64,000 bases of DNA from Defluviitaleaceae bacterium (GTDB lineage: Bacteria > Bacillota > Clostridia > Lachnospirales > WQUN01): contig WQSG01000005.1 of assembly GCA_009788055.1 (NCBI GenBank), positions 19,060 to 83,059 of the forward strand, written 5' to 3'. A program made the translations under genes and the position numbers. This document shows, piece after piece, positions 56,165-64,000 of the stretch (its first letter is position 1; every line of letters starts with the position of its first letter). Below the pieces are notes generated by a model that had not been told where the DNA came from, ran no database searches, and was given only the letters and a program-made list of their open reading frames with translations.

Positions 56165-57983
56165 AAAATTCCTTGTACCAAACCGAAAACATAAACACAG
56201 TCCAAATTTTGCGGCTGTTATCTTCTTTGCCGCGCTTGTGGCGTTCCAGCAAAGATATCAGCTTTTCGGTTTTAAAAAATTCTGCCATAAAATCTTGGGT
56301 AAGGGCGGTGCGGACGATTTCATAGTATTTTTCTTCGCGTAACCAGTGGCGGGTGGGAACAGGAAAACCCAGCCGCTTTTTTTCGCGCTTATCCTTGAAG
56401 TTGCGTTTTGCGGCGCGACGCAAGGCAAATTTTCCGTTTTGTTTGTTCATGCGGTAGCGCGTGGGAATTTTGGACGCCACGGCAAAAACCTCTTTATCCA
56501 AAAACGGCACACGCGACTCCAGCGAATTTGCCATAGACATTTTATCCGCTTTAAGCAAAATATCGCCCACAAGCCACAGGTGAATATCAAGATATTGCAT
56601 TTTTGTGATATCGTCATGGTGCTTTGCTTTTTCGTAATATTGGCGCGTTATTTCTTGCGGGGGCGGCGCGTTTGTTTCGTGCAAAATTTGTTCGCGCTCC
56701 TCGTGGGAGAAAATATTTGCGTTGCCTATGAATCGTTCTTCCACAGTTTTTGAGCCGCGAATAAGATAATTTTTTCCCTTCACGCGAAACGGGAACATTT
56801 TTGCAAGAAAACCCAACGTGCGCCGCACGGGCATGGGCAAGCGCGTAATCGGCGTTAAATCCAACGGCTCGCGGTAGATGCCGTAGCCGCCGAAAAGTTC
56901 ATCCGCGCCCTCGCCCGAAAGCACACCCTTCACGTGTTCCCGCGCCAGCTTACATACAAAATACAGTGCGATTGCGGCGGGGTCTGCAAGCGGTTCGTCC
57001 ATATGATATTGGATTTTCGGCAGTGCTTCCCAAAATTCTTCCGTTGTAATAATCTTGCTTACGTTTTCAACGCCCTTTTCCGCCGAAAGATTTTTCGCGT
57101 GTTCTATTTCGGAAAAACCGTCGTAATCAAAGCCCACGGTAAAGGTTTTTTCAACCTTGTCCGCGATGGCGGCAACATACGAAGAATCCACCCCGCCCGA
57201 AAGTAACGAACCAATTGTAACATCCGCACGTTGGTGATACTCCACAGAATTTTTTACAACCGCGTCAATTTCGTCCGTTATTTCGCCGATAAAAAGTGTC
57301 TCGTCGGGTTTAAATTCCGCTTGCCAATACCGCTTTATATCTGCCTTGCCCGTTTTAAATTTTATATAATGCGCCGCCGGTAATTTGTAAATGCCCGCAA
57401 AAAATGTCTCGTCCGTAACAGAATATTGAAACGACAAATAGTGTTGCAACGCAGTCGGGTTTATCTTTTTCACAAAAGCGGGATATTCCAAAAACGCTTT
57501 AATCTCTGACGCAAAAAGGAACTGCCCGTTCAAAATTCCATAGTAAAACGGCTTGATGCCAAAGTAATCCCGCGCCGCAAACAGCTCGTCTGTTTCGTGA
57601 TTATATATCAAAAAGGCAAACATTCCACGCAACCTGTTTAACATTTCCTCGCCGTACTCTTCAAACAAAACCAGCAGAACCTCCGTGTCCGAAGTGGTTT
57701 TAAAAACCCGCCCCTTCTCCTCAAGCTCCGCTTTTAATTCGCGGTGGTTATAAATTTCGCCGTTGAACACAATTGTAAGTACGCCGTCCGCACTGTTCAT
57801 CGGCTGGCTTCCGTTCTCCAAATCAAAAAAGGAAAGCCGCCGAAACCCAAGCGAAACCGCGTCCGTAACGTGAAAACCCACGCCGTCCGGCCCGCGGTGC
57901 GCTATACGCTCCGTCATCTTTCCAATTACAGTATTATCGGCATTGTTAAATTCACTGCCCGTAAATCCGCAAAACCCGCACAT
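56157..57983 (-). CDS. asnB: asparagine synthase (glutamine-hydrolysing)
   Basis: This 608-residue protein begins MCGFCGF, with the nucleophilic Cys2 of the class II glutamine amidotransferase, and has RGPDGVGFH and NGEIYNHREL in the same domain. The synthetase domain has the PP-loop SLLSGGVDSSYVAA and GVLSGEGADELFGGYGIYR. It makes asparagine from aspartate, glutamine and ATP. Some members amidate peptides or wall precursors; nothing here points to that. The gene is monocistronic, with a mosaic repeat element just upstream. Confidence 0.94.
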   Translation of the reverse strand: MCGFCGFTGSEFNNADNTVIGKMTERIAHRGPDGVGFHVTDAVSLGFRRLSFFDLENGSQPMNSADGVLTIVFNGEIYNHRELKAELEEKGRVFKTTSDTEVLLVLFEEYGEEMLNRLRGMFAFLIYNHETDELFAARDYFGIKPFYYGILNGQFLFASEIKAFLEYPAFVKKINPTALQHYLSFQYSVTDETFFAGIYKLPAAHYIKFKTGKADIKRYWQAEFKPDETLFIGEITDEIDAVVKNSVEYHQRADVTIGSLLSGGVDSSYVAAIADKVEKTFTVGFDYDGFSEIEHAKNLSAEKGVENVSKIITTEEFWEALPKIQYHMDEPLADPAAIALYFVCKLAREHVKGVLSGEGADELFGGYGIYREPLDLTPITRLPMPVRRTLGFLAKMFPFRVKGKNYLIRGSKTVEERFIGNANIFSHEEREQILHETNAPPPQEITRQYYEKAKHHDDITKMQYLDIHLWLVGDILLKADKMSMANSLESRVPFLDKEVFAVASKIPTRYRMNKQNGKFALRRAAKRNFKDKREKKRLGFPVPTRHWLREEKYYEIVRTALTQDFMAEFFKTEKLISLLERHKRGKEDNSRKIWTVFMFSVWYKEFFT

Positions 57984-58038
57984 TCAGCCGCTCTCCTTTG
58001 TATAATTTTTTCCATTTTTTATAATGAACATACGTTAA

Positions 58039-58226
58039 GTTCTCGGGGCGTTGCCCCGAACCCCACAAACTTTTTGAAAAAAGTTTGAACAAAAACTTTA
58101 AATTTTGACTAGCGATAAACTGTCTCGTATTCCCAAAACCGCGCGAATGCGCGGTTTTGAGTTAGGGGTCAAGGGGACTTGTCCCCTTGTGGGGGGTCGG
58201 GGGTGAAACCCCCGAGAACTTTTTTT
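58039..58226 (-). repeat. mosaic intergenic hairpin element with terminator (copy at 58.0 kb)
   Basis: Modules CGGGGCGTTGCCCCG, AAACTTTTTGAAAAAAGTTT, terminator AACCGCGCGAATGCGCGGTT (58137-58156), AAGGGGACTTGTCCCCTT and GGGGGTGAAACCCCC. It ends the GH4 transcript, which converges on it from the right. Confidence 0.8.
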
Positions 58227-58227
58227 G

Positions 58228-59505
58228 CTAACCAAACTGCGGCAGATAATCCCTGTGGGCTTCAAGCATTTCGTTGAAGCAGGCGACGGCTGTGTCGTAG
58301 TCGGCGATTAGAGGGTTGGCTAGGAGGGCGGAAATTGCGTCGGTGCGTGAGCCGTTTATTGCGGCTTTTACCGTGAGGTATTCGTAGGCTTTGATGGAGT
58401 GCATTATGCCTTGGATGTATTCGCCGCCGTGTACGGTTGCGGGTAGCATTTTCGCGCCGTTTTTGCCGACGGTTGCGCGGGTTTCCACTACATCGCGGTC
58501 TGCCATGAAGGGGATTGCACCGTTGTTGTATGCGTTTACTACGTGGATTTTATTGTTGTCGGTGTAAATGGATTCTGCAAGGGCGCAAGCGGCTTCGGAA
58601 TACATTGCGCCGCCGCGTTGGGAAAGTTGCTCGGGCTTTACGAATAAGCTTGCGTCCGAGTACAGGGCAAGAAGTTCCTCTTCTATTCGCATACATTCTT
58701 CGCCGCGTGTTTCTGTTGCGTCGTGCAGTTTTTTTAGCGACGCTCGGGGGTGGATGAAATAATGCATATAGTAGCTGGGAACGCCGCCCACTTTTCGTAT
58801 TACATCTTTGCCGAAACCCATTATCATGTCCAGTTTTTCCAGAAGGTCGTCATTGCCGTTTATGGCTTCCTGTAGCAGGTCTTTGCCGTTTGCGCGAATG
58901 CTGGTTAAAAAGCTGAGATGGTTAAGCCCTACGTAATCGAGTTCGGCGGTTGCGCCCTCGCCCAGAAGGGCATTTACGGGGTTGGCCATTATTCCGATAG
59001 GCGCGTTGCACAGCCCTATTGTTTTTATTTTCGTGTGGTCTAAAATGGCTTGCGCACAAATTCCCGAAGGGTTTGAGAAATTTAAAAGCCATGCGTTGGG
59101 GCAAAGTTGGCTCATGCGTTTTGTGATGTCCAGCAAAACGGGAACCGTTCGCAGTGCTTTAAAAAAACCGCCGATTCCCGTAGTCTCTTGCCCGATTAAA
59201 TTGTATTTCAGCGGGATTTTTTCGTCCAAAATACGCGCAGGTAATTTTCCTACACGTATTTGCACAAAAACAAAATCCGCATTTTCCAGCGCAGTATCGT
59301 AATCCTCCGCAAGAACCACTTTGCAACTTAGCCCCGCGTGTTCCACCATGCGTTTTGTTAAACTGCCTACAATGTCCAGCTTTCTGCGGTCTATGTCCAT
59401 TAGTACAAGTTCTTTCACGGGCATTACTTCTTTGCGGTTTATTATGCCCTCCATCAGTTCGGGGGTGTATGTGCTGCCCGCGCCTATTATCGCTAATTTC
59501 AACAC
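58228..59505 (-). CDS. glycoside hydrolase family 4 (6-phospho-beta-glucosidase type)
   Basis: This 425-residue protein has the GH4 signature: an N-terminal NAD site LKLAIIGAGSTYTPELMEG, DFVFVQIRVGKLPARILDEKIPLKYNLIGQETTGIGGF, NFSNPSGI, a Cys in IGLCNAPIG that binds Mn2+, and GLNHLSF. GH4 enzymes cleave phosphorylated disaccharides taken up by PTS, using NAD and Mn2+ in a redox mechanism. GTG 59505 has AAGGAG 10 bases upstream. It follows ridA by 14 bases; the pair is probably one unit. Confidence 0.92.
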   Translation of the reverse strand: MLKLAIIGAGSTYTPELMEGIINRKEVMPVKELVLMDIDRRKLDIVGSLTKRMVEHAGLSCKVVLAEDYDTALENADFVFVQIRVGKLPARILDEKIPLKYNLIGQETTGIGGFFKALRTVPVLLDITKRMSQLCPNAWLLNFSNPSGICAQAILDHTKIKTIGLCNAPIGIMANPVNALLGEGATAELDYVGLNHLSFLTSIRANGKDLLQEAINGNDDLLEKLDMIMGFGKDVIRKVGGVPSYYMHYFIHPRASLKKLHDATETRGEECMRIEEELLALYSDASLFVKPEQLSQRGGAMYSEAACALAESIYTDNNKIHVVNAYNNGAIPFMADRDVVETRATVGKNGAKMLPATVHGGEYIQGIMHSIKAYEYLTVKAAINGSRTDAISALLANPLIADYDTAVACFNEMLEAHRDYLPQFG

Positions 59506-59519
59506 GAAATCACGTCTCC

Positions 59520-59897
59520 TTAAACCGCCGCAATGCAGTCAATTTCTATGCTCGCGCCCTTGGGCAATGCCGTTACCTGATAGCATATTCTTGCGGGCGG
59601 TTCGCTTGGGAAAAACGACCCGTATGCTTCGTTCATTTGGGCAAAGTGCGCCATGTCTACCAGCAAGATTGTGCATTTTAAAATTTTATCCATGCCGCTT
59701 CCGCCGGCTTCAAGGATTGCTTTCAGGTTGCTCATTACAAGACGGGTTTGCGCCGCAATGTCTCCGTCGGAAAGTTCTCCCGTGGTGGGGTCTAAGGGTA
59801 ACTGCCCCGATACATAAATTACTTCGTTATGCACCGTAGCTTGAGAATACGGCCCGATTGCCGCAGGTGCGTTTTTTGTATTCACAATTTTTTTCAT
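59520..59897 (-). CDS. ridA: RidA family enamine/imine deaminase
   Basis: This 125-residue protein has the RidA signature: KNAPAAIGPYSQATVHNEVIYVSGQLPLDP, TRLVMSNLKAILEAGGSGMDKILKCTILL and ARICYQVTALPKGASIEIDCIA, with the active-site Arg in PARICYQV. It hydrolyses reactive 2-aminoacrylate-type imines. It has an extended -10 promoter (TGCTATAAT, -10 at 59917-59922) lying beside a palindrome of the divergent tetR gene, so co-regulation is possible. Confidence 0.95.
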   Translation of the reverse strand: MKKIVNTKNAPAAIGPYSQATVHNEVIYVSGQLPLDPTTGELSDGDIAAQTRLVMSNLKAILEAGGSGMDKILKCTILLVDMAHFAQMNEAYGSFFPSEPPARICYQVTALPKGASIEIDCIAAV

Positions 59898-59945
59898 ATT
59901 AAATCACCTCGCGGATATTATAGCATTAAAATTTAACATACGCTA

Positions 59946-59989
59946 TTGACTTATTTAGTCAACGTGATACAATTGACTTGTTCAGTCAA
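59946..59989 (+). promoter_or_regulatory. promoter and twin palindromic operator of tetR
   Basis: TTGACTTATTTAGTCAA (59946-59962) and TTGACTTGTTCAGTCAA (59973-59989) share inverted TTGACT / AGTCAA arms. The first supplies the -35 (TTGACT, 59946-59951), and TACAAT (59968-59973) follows after 16 bases. Binding by the TetR protein would block its own promoter, and perhaps that of ridA. Confidence 0.85.
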
Positions 59990-60019
59990 AAAATACATAT
60001 CTAAGCGGGAGGTGACTTT

Positions 60020-60664
60020 GTGCATAACGAAGATGACTTTCAAAAATTTTTAGCACTTGAAACGGAAAAGCAATCGCGGATTATTAATGCGGCTATGAAA
60101 GAATTTCTTGGCGGCTTTAAAAAAGCGTCTACAGATGTGATTGTGCGCGAAGCGGGGATTTCCAAGGGGTTGCTTTTTCATTACTTTGGCACGAAGGAAA
60201 AGCTTTTCGATTTCCTTATTGATTACGCAATCGGCATTGTTGCGGCGGAATTTTTAGAGCAAATTGATGTGCGCCGAAAAGATATTTTCGACAGCATTTG
60301 GCAGATGTCACTTTTAAAACAGGATATCTCGCGACGGTTTCCCGCCATTTTTGAATTTCTTTCGTGCGTGTATTTGGACGCGAAGGTTTGCCCCGCGAAA
60401 GACCATCTTAAAAAATTTACGGAACTGCGAAATGAAAAACTAGCCGAAGTTTACGAACACTGCGATAAATCTCTTTTTCGCGACGACGTAGACCCGCAAA
60501 AGGCGATAAACATTGTGCAGTGGACGTTGCAGGGCTGGACAGATTCCAAAACGGCGTTTCTTTCGCCCGAAAACGTAGGCACGGAAATGAAGGAAAACTA
60601 CGCTTCTTATTTGGAAGAAATGCGCGAATACCTTGATATTTTTCGCAAGTGTTTTTATAAGTGA
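60020..60664 (+). CDS. TetR/AcrR family transcriptional regulator
   Basis: This 214-residue protein has an N-terminal TetR helix-turn-helix (about 13-60: KQSRIINAAMKEFLGGFKKASTDVIVREAGISKGLLFHYFGTKEKLFDFLIDY) followed by a helical ligand-binding domain. GTG 60020 has GGGAGG upstream. Two matching palindromes overlap its promoter, indicating autorepression. It precedes an ABC exporter pair in the same direction, from which it is separated by a mosaic hairpin element, and is the likely regulator of that pair. Confidence 0.94.
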   Translation: MHNEDDFQKFLALETEKQSRIINAAMKEFLGGFKKASTDVIVREAGISKGLLFHYFGTKEKLFDFLIDYAIGIVAAEFLEQIDVRRKDIFDSIWQMSLLKQDISRRFPAIFEFLSCVYLDAKVCPAKDHLKKFTELRNEKLAEVYEHCDKSLFRDDVDPQKAINIVQWTLQGWTDSKTAFLSPENVGTEMKENYASYLEEMREYLDIFRKCFYK

Positions 60665-60765
60665 AAGACCTCGGGGGACGCTGTCCCCCGAACCCCCTGC
60701 AAGGGGACGTGATGCCGTTCGCAGTAAACTGCTCACTTCATTCCCCTTGACACCTATTTTAAGGA
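60664..60765 (+). repeat. mosaic intergenic hairpin element (copy at 60.7 kb)
   Basis: GACCTCGGGGGACGCTGTCCCCCGA hairpin (20-base core CGGGGGACGCTGTCCCCCGA), then CAAGGGGA..TTCCCCTTG, split by the GATGCCGTTCGCAGTAAACT module, the complement of the module at 7155 and 37775. It lies between tetR and the ABC exporter genes. Confidence 0.75.
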
Positions 60766-60774
60766 GGGTTGTGT

Positions 60775-61482
60775 GTGGAAAAGATTATCATGGAAGTCAA
60801 AGGTTTGACCAAGGATTATATCATGGGTGAAGTGACGGTAAACGCATTGCGCGGCGTGGATTTTAACCTGTACGCGGGGGAATTTGTTGTTGTGCTTGGG
60901 CCCAGCGGTTCGGGCAAAAGTACGATTTTGAATATCATCGGCGGGATAGACCGCGCAACTACAGGCTCTGTTATGGTAAACAACTGCGACATAGCCAAAG
61001 CAAACGAACGGGAATTTACAAACTATCGCAAGTCCGCAGTGGGTTTTGTTTTTCAGTTTTACAATTTAATTCCGAATCTTACCGCGCTGGAAAATATCGT
61101 TTTGGCGGCAGAACTTTCCGCAGACCCCATACCCCCGCAGGAACTTTTGGAAGCAATCGGGCTTGCAGAACGTGGCGGTTCTTTCCCAACACAGCTTTCG
61201 GGCGGGCAACAACAACGCATTGCAATTGCCCGCGCCGTTACAAAAAACCCGTCCATCCTACTGTGTGACGAACCGACAGGCGCATTAGACCACACCACGG
61301 GCATTCAAGTCCTGCGCCTTCTAAAGGATTTTAATGAAAAATACAAAAAGACCGTTGTAATAATCACCCACAACGCCCAAATCGGCGAAATGGGAAACCG
61401 CGTTTTTCACATAAAAGACGGGCTAATAGACCGCATTGATACCGTGGAAAACCCCATAGCCCCCGAGGACATAAGTTGGTAA
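60775..61482 (+). CDS. ABC exporter ATP-binding protein (MacB/LolD-like)
   Basis: This 235-residue protein has Walker [10 protein letters not shown] (42-50), the signature [15 protein letters not shown], Walker [13 protein letters not shown] and the H-loop IITHNAQ; the LNIIGGID segment after the P-loop is typical of MacB/LolD/FtsE-type ATPases. It powers the FtsX-type permease 12 bases downstream. GTG 60775 is favoured because AAGGAGG lies 7 bases upstream; GTG 60769 is too close to it. Confidence 0.93.
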   Translation: MEKIIMEVKGLTKDYIMGEVTVNALRGVDFNLYAGEFVVVLGPSGSGKSTILNIIGGIDRATTGSVMVNNCDIAKANEREFTNYRKSAVGFVFQFYNLIPNLTALENIVLAAELSADPIPPQELLEAIGLAERGGSFPTQLSGGQQQRIAIARAVTKNPSILLCDEPTGALDHTTGIQVLRLLKDFNEKYKKTVVIITHNAQIGEMGNRVFHIKDGLIDRIDTVENPIAPEDISW

Positions 61483-61494
61483 GGTGGTGACAAA

Positions 61495-63840
61495 ATGCTG
61501 TACAAAAAAGTGTACCGCTCTATATGGAAGAACAAGCGGGCGTATATTGCCTGTATGTTTTTGATTGCGGTTGGCATAATGATGCGCACGGCAATGGGCG
61601 TGGCGGCAGACGGCCTTGCCACGGCAAAGTTGAATTTTTACGAGGAGTACAGGCTGGCGGATGTATGGGCAGACGTTGGGGCAATCTCGCAAAGCGACGC
61701 GGAGAGGTTGCGGGCGTTGACGGGAATTGCAGACGTTACGGCGCGAACTAAAATGGAAGTTCGGGCAGAATTGGACGGCAGTGATGAAATGATTACCCTG
61801 CGGTTAATTTCCTTCGACCCTGCAAATGAGTTGCGGCTAAACGATTTTCAGATGACGGGGATGAAGCCGTTACATCCGCAAGAAATCGCGCTGAACTATA
61901 TGTTTATGAATGCAAACGGGCTGGACACGGGGGATTCGATTAGGCTGATTGTCCACGGGCGCACGTTTACGTTTGAAACTACGGGGTCGTTTCTTTCGCC
62001 CGAATATGTTTACATCGCGCCGAGTTTCACCGATATTTTGCCCGACAACGCAGGCTTTGGAATTGCGTATATCACGGCGGAAGCAATGGGCAATATCACG
62101 GGGCGGCACGGGATTGCAAACAATGTGCTTTTCTCGCTGGAAAGCGGCTACGAATTTGAGGACGTGCGGCTGGTTTTGATGGACGCACTTGCAAGCCACG
62201 GTTTGATTTCCCTTACACAGCGCGAAGACCAATTAAGCTACGCGATTATTAATATGCAGACGGAAAGTATACAAGGCATTTCGGTTTCTATGCCGTTGGT
62301 TTTTATGGTGATGGCGGCGGTTGTGCTGTATCTTATGATGAAGCGGATTATCGAGCAAGAACGTGTGCAGATTGGCACGTTAAAAGCGTTGGGGTTTTCC
62401 AACGCAAAAGTAATTTTCCATTATGTATGTTACGGCGCGATTGTGGGGCTTGTGGGCGGGCTTGTGGGTTTTGCCATGGGCGCGGCAATGTCGGGCGTGT
62501 ATTTGGAAATGTTTTTGGAATTTTATGTTCTGCCGGAGTTGGTTCAGCCCATTAGCCCGACGTACTTGCTTTTTGCAATGGCTGTTTCGCTGGGGACTGG
62601 TGTGCTGGGTTCGTTGATGGGGGCGGTTAGTGTTACCGCGCTAATTCCCGCAGACGCAATGCGCCCCGAAAGCCCAAAGCCCGTCAAATACGACATTGTG
62701 GGGAAAATTAAGCCGCTCAAATTTATTTTAACATCTCGCGGGCAGATGTCTCTTCGCGGAATTTTGCGCAACCCCATGCGCTCGGGGTTTGTTATTTTGG
62801 GCGTGACGTTTTCGTTCGGATTACTGTGCGTGTTCGGAAGCATGGAACACCTCATAGATGCAATGATTTATTCCCAATTTACAGACCAACGCCTGTACAA
62901 TGTGCGCGTTACGCTAACCCACCCCATTGCCTATGACCGCGCCGTTGAAGCGGCATATGGTGTGCGGTACATCACGCAAGCGGAGGGGCTTTTGCAAAAA
63001 CCTGTCTCGCTAACCGCCGGGCATTTGCAGGTTGGCACGGTAATCACGGGCGTTCCCGCTTATGGCGAACTGTATCGCATTTTTGACACAAACCGCAGAA
63101 CAAACTACGCACCGCCATCTCACGGCATCATGCTTACAAACGGCTTGGCGGATAATTTAAACGCAACGGCGGGGTCGCTAATCTTTTTTGAATCGCCATT
63201 CCTGCCCGACGGAATTTACATTCCCGTCACGCAAATAATAGAGCAAAATTTGGGAAGCGGCGCGTATATGGAACTCTCCGCGCTTTCCGAAATCTTCGGA
63301 GAATCCCCGATTGCAACCGCCATTATTTTCAACACAAACAATTTGCCATACATCATGGATTACTTTCGCAACAGCCAATTCACAGCCGCCATTGAAGACA
63401 AAGACACCACCATGCGAAAATATTACGAAATGATGGAACCGTACATGGGCATCTTCATGGTGCTTAACATCATGGGCGCGTTGGTTGCCTTCGCCATAAT
63501 TTACAACACCGCCACAATCTCACTTTCCGAACGCAAACGCGAATACGCAACCCTGCGCGTGGTTGGGCTTTCTACAAACGAAGTCTGCGAAATCATGCGC
63601 TTTGAATACTGGGTTCTGGGCTTCATTGGCATGGCTATCGGCGCACCGTTCGCCTCAGGTCTGATGGTTGCCGTAAACAACCTCATGGACACCGCAATGT
63701 TCTCCATGCCGTCCACCCTTCCCGCCGCCGCTTACATCACGGGAATACTCGGTTGTTCCGCCGCCATCATGCTTTCAAATTTCTCCGCCAAACGGAAAAT
63801 TGCGAAGTTCGATATGGTAGAGGTTCTCAAGGAGTTCTAA
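61495..63840 (+). CDS. FtsX/MacB-type ABC transporter permease
   Basis: This 781-residue protein has the two-FtsX-unit layout: an N-terminal anchor (RAYIACMFLIAVGIMMRTAMG), a large extracytoplasmic part (50-255), three TM segments with the loop MKRIIEQERVQIGTLKALGFSNAKVI (near 280-375), a second soluble part (450-650), and three TM segments with SERKREYATLRVVGLSTNEVCEI (near 655-770). Such permeases move lipids, lipoproteins or peptide antibiotics outward. It works with the ATPase just upstream and is probably controlled by the TetR protein. Confidence 0.93.
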   Translation: MLYKKVYRSIWKNKRAYIACMFLIAVGIMMRTAMGVAADGLATAKLNFYEEYRLADVWADVGAISQSDAERLRALTGIADVTARTKMEVRAELDGSDEMITLRLISFDPANELRLNDFQMTGMKPLHPQEIALNYMFMNANGLDTGDSIRLIVHGRTFTFETTGSFLSPEYVYIAPSFTDILPDNAGFGIAYITAEAMGNITGRHGIANNVLFSLESGYEFEDVRLVLMDALASHGLISLTQREDQLSYAIINMQTESIQGISVSMPLVFMVMAAVVLYLMMKRIIEQERVQIGTLKALGFSNAKVIFHYVCYGAIVGLVGGLVGFAMGAAMSGVYLEMFLEFYVLPELVQPISPTYLLFAMAVSLGTGVLGSLMGAVSVTALIPADAMRPESPKPVKYDIVGKIKPLKFILTSRGQMSLRGILRNPMRSGFVILGVTFSFGLLCVFGSMEHLIDAMIYSQFTDQRLYNVRVTLTHPIAYDRAVEAAYGVRYITQAEGLLQKPVSLTAGHLQVGTVITGVPAYGELYRIFDTNRRTNYAPPSHGIMLTNGLADNLNATAGSLIFFESPFLPDGIYIPVTQIIEQNLGSGAYMELSALSEIFGESPIATAIIFNTNNLPYIMDYFRNSQFTAAIEDKDTTMRKYYEMMEPYMGIFMVLNIMGALVAFAIIYNTATISLSERKREYATLRVVGLSTNEVCEIMRFEYWVLGFIGMAIGAPFASGLMVAVNNLMDTAMFSMPSTLPAAAYITGILGCSAAIMLSNFSAKRKIAKFDMVEVLKEF

Positions 63841-63845
63841 GGGGG

Positions 63846-63928
63846 GGCGTGGGGGCGGTTGATTTCGCTCGCTATGATACGCCTACGGCGTACAACCGCT
63901 CGCCGAAATGCAACCGCCCCCACGCGCC
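63846..63928. repeat. palindromic element with constant core and variable arms, copy 3
   Basis: Core CGCTCGCTATGATACGCC..GGCGTACAACCGCTCGCC as in copy 1. The arms are GGCGTGGGGGCGGTTGATTT and a matching right arm with small bulges. It follows the permease stop by five bases. The last 72 bases of the window hold nothing I recognise. Confidence 0.8.
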
Positions 63929-64000
63929 ATCCTCCACACCGGGGGTGAAGGGCATAAAATAGTAGGCAGTAATATTTTGGCTTGGGCGGCGGGTTGGTTG

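Noticed and set aside
57984..58226. T-box or other amino-acid sensor upstream of asnB
   Set aside because: The upstream region is a mosaic hairpin element shared with unrelated genes; no T-box sequence (TGGNACCGCG) is present.

Overview
The window looks like a chromosomal segment of a spore-forming, Gram-positive anaerobe of the Clostridia (Bacillota). The evidence is the sporulation protease SpoIVB, the Asp23-NusB-XseA-XseB-Dxs-NadK gene string, strong AGGAGG-type ribosome binding sites with frequent TTG/GTG starts, sigma-A promoters with 16-18 bp spacers, lipoprotein signal peptides, BspA-type leucine-rich repeats, a copper-amine-oxidase-like cell-surface domain and a cohesin fragment. Base composition is moderate (about half G+C by eye) in the core genes and more AT-rich in two accessory stretches (20.1-21.8 kb and 23.3-31.1 kb). 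I cannot name the species.

Layout. 0-7.1 kb: rsmI (cut by the window edge), an orphan coiled-coil protein, a large and probably highly expressed secreted protein with a roughly 300-nt structured leader, a retropepsin-like pair, and a PadR/membrane-protein pair. 7.2-13.4 kb: a DtxR/MntR-type regulator, an RND pump without its adaptor (the likely adaptor is at 44.4 kb), a type II toxin-antitoxin pair, an MBL hydrolase and a PrsA-like foldase lipoprotein. 13.5-19.9 kb: a BspA-like LRR surface protein, a duplicated promoter-hairpin-terminator unit, a class-A-beta-lactamase-like serine hydrolase and a GH9 glycosidase without signal peptide. 19.9-21.9 kb: three orphan genes separated by REP-like palindromes. 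21.9-23.15 kb: spoIVB. 23.3-31.1 kb: a decayed integrative element next to tRNA-Leu, with a large serine recombinase, clostridial-ICE-type small genes, two cassettes with shared flanks, surface-protein debris and a toxin-antitoxin pair whose toxin has a nonsense mutation. 31.2-34.6 kb: tRNA-Pro, a TSCPD protein, oligoendopeptidase F, a histidine-less HPr and a Nudix hydrolase. 34.8-44.1 kb: the core Asp23-nusB-xseA-xseB-PAP2-dxs-foldase-nadK-Rpn-mntP run. 44.3-48.6 kb: an RND adaptor, a 167-bp palindromic element, and a LytTR/DUF3021 pair next to a membrane flavoprotein preceded by three phased repeats. 48.6-56.2 kb: a NACHT NTPase, an amidase, a TrpXYZ-like ABC importer, a P-loop protein and a lipid kinase. 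56.2-64 kb: asnB, a GH4 glycosidase with RidA, and a TetR-controlled ABC exporter.

The intergenic DNA carries several short repeat families: (1) a mosaic hairpin element with shuffled modules (7 copies), (2) a palindrome with a constant core and covarying arms (3 copies), (3) a GGGGACGGTTC REP family, and (4) the single 167-bp palindrome. The most attractive candidates for undescribed biology are the structured leader and nested ORF at 4.4-4.7 kb, the paired cassettes at 25.2-27.15 kb, the duplicated small-RNA-like unit at 16.3-17.0 kb, the covarying-arm palindromes and the stand-alone NACHT protein. All function calls come from reading motifs by eye; no database search was run.
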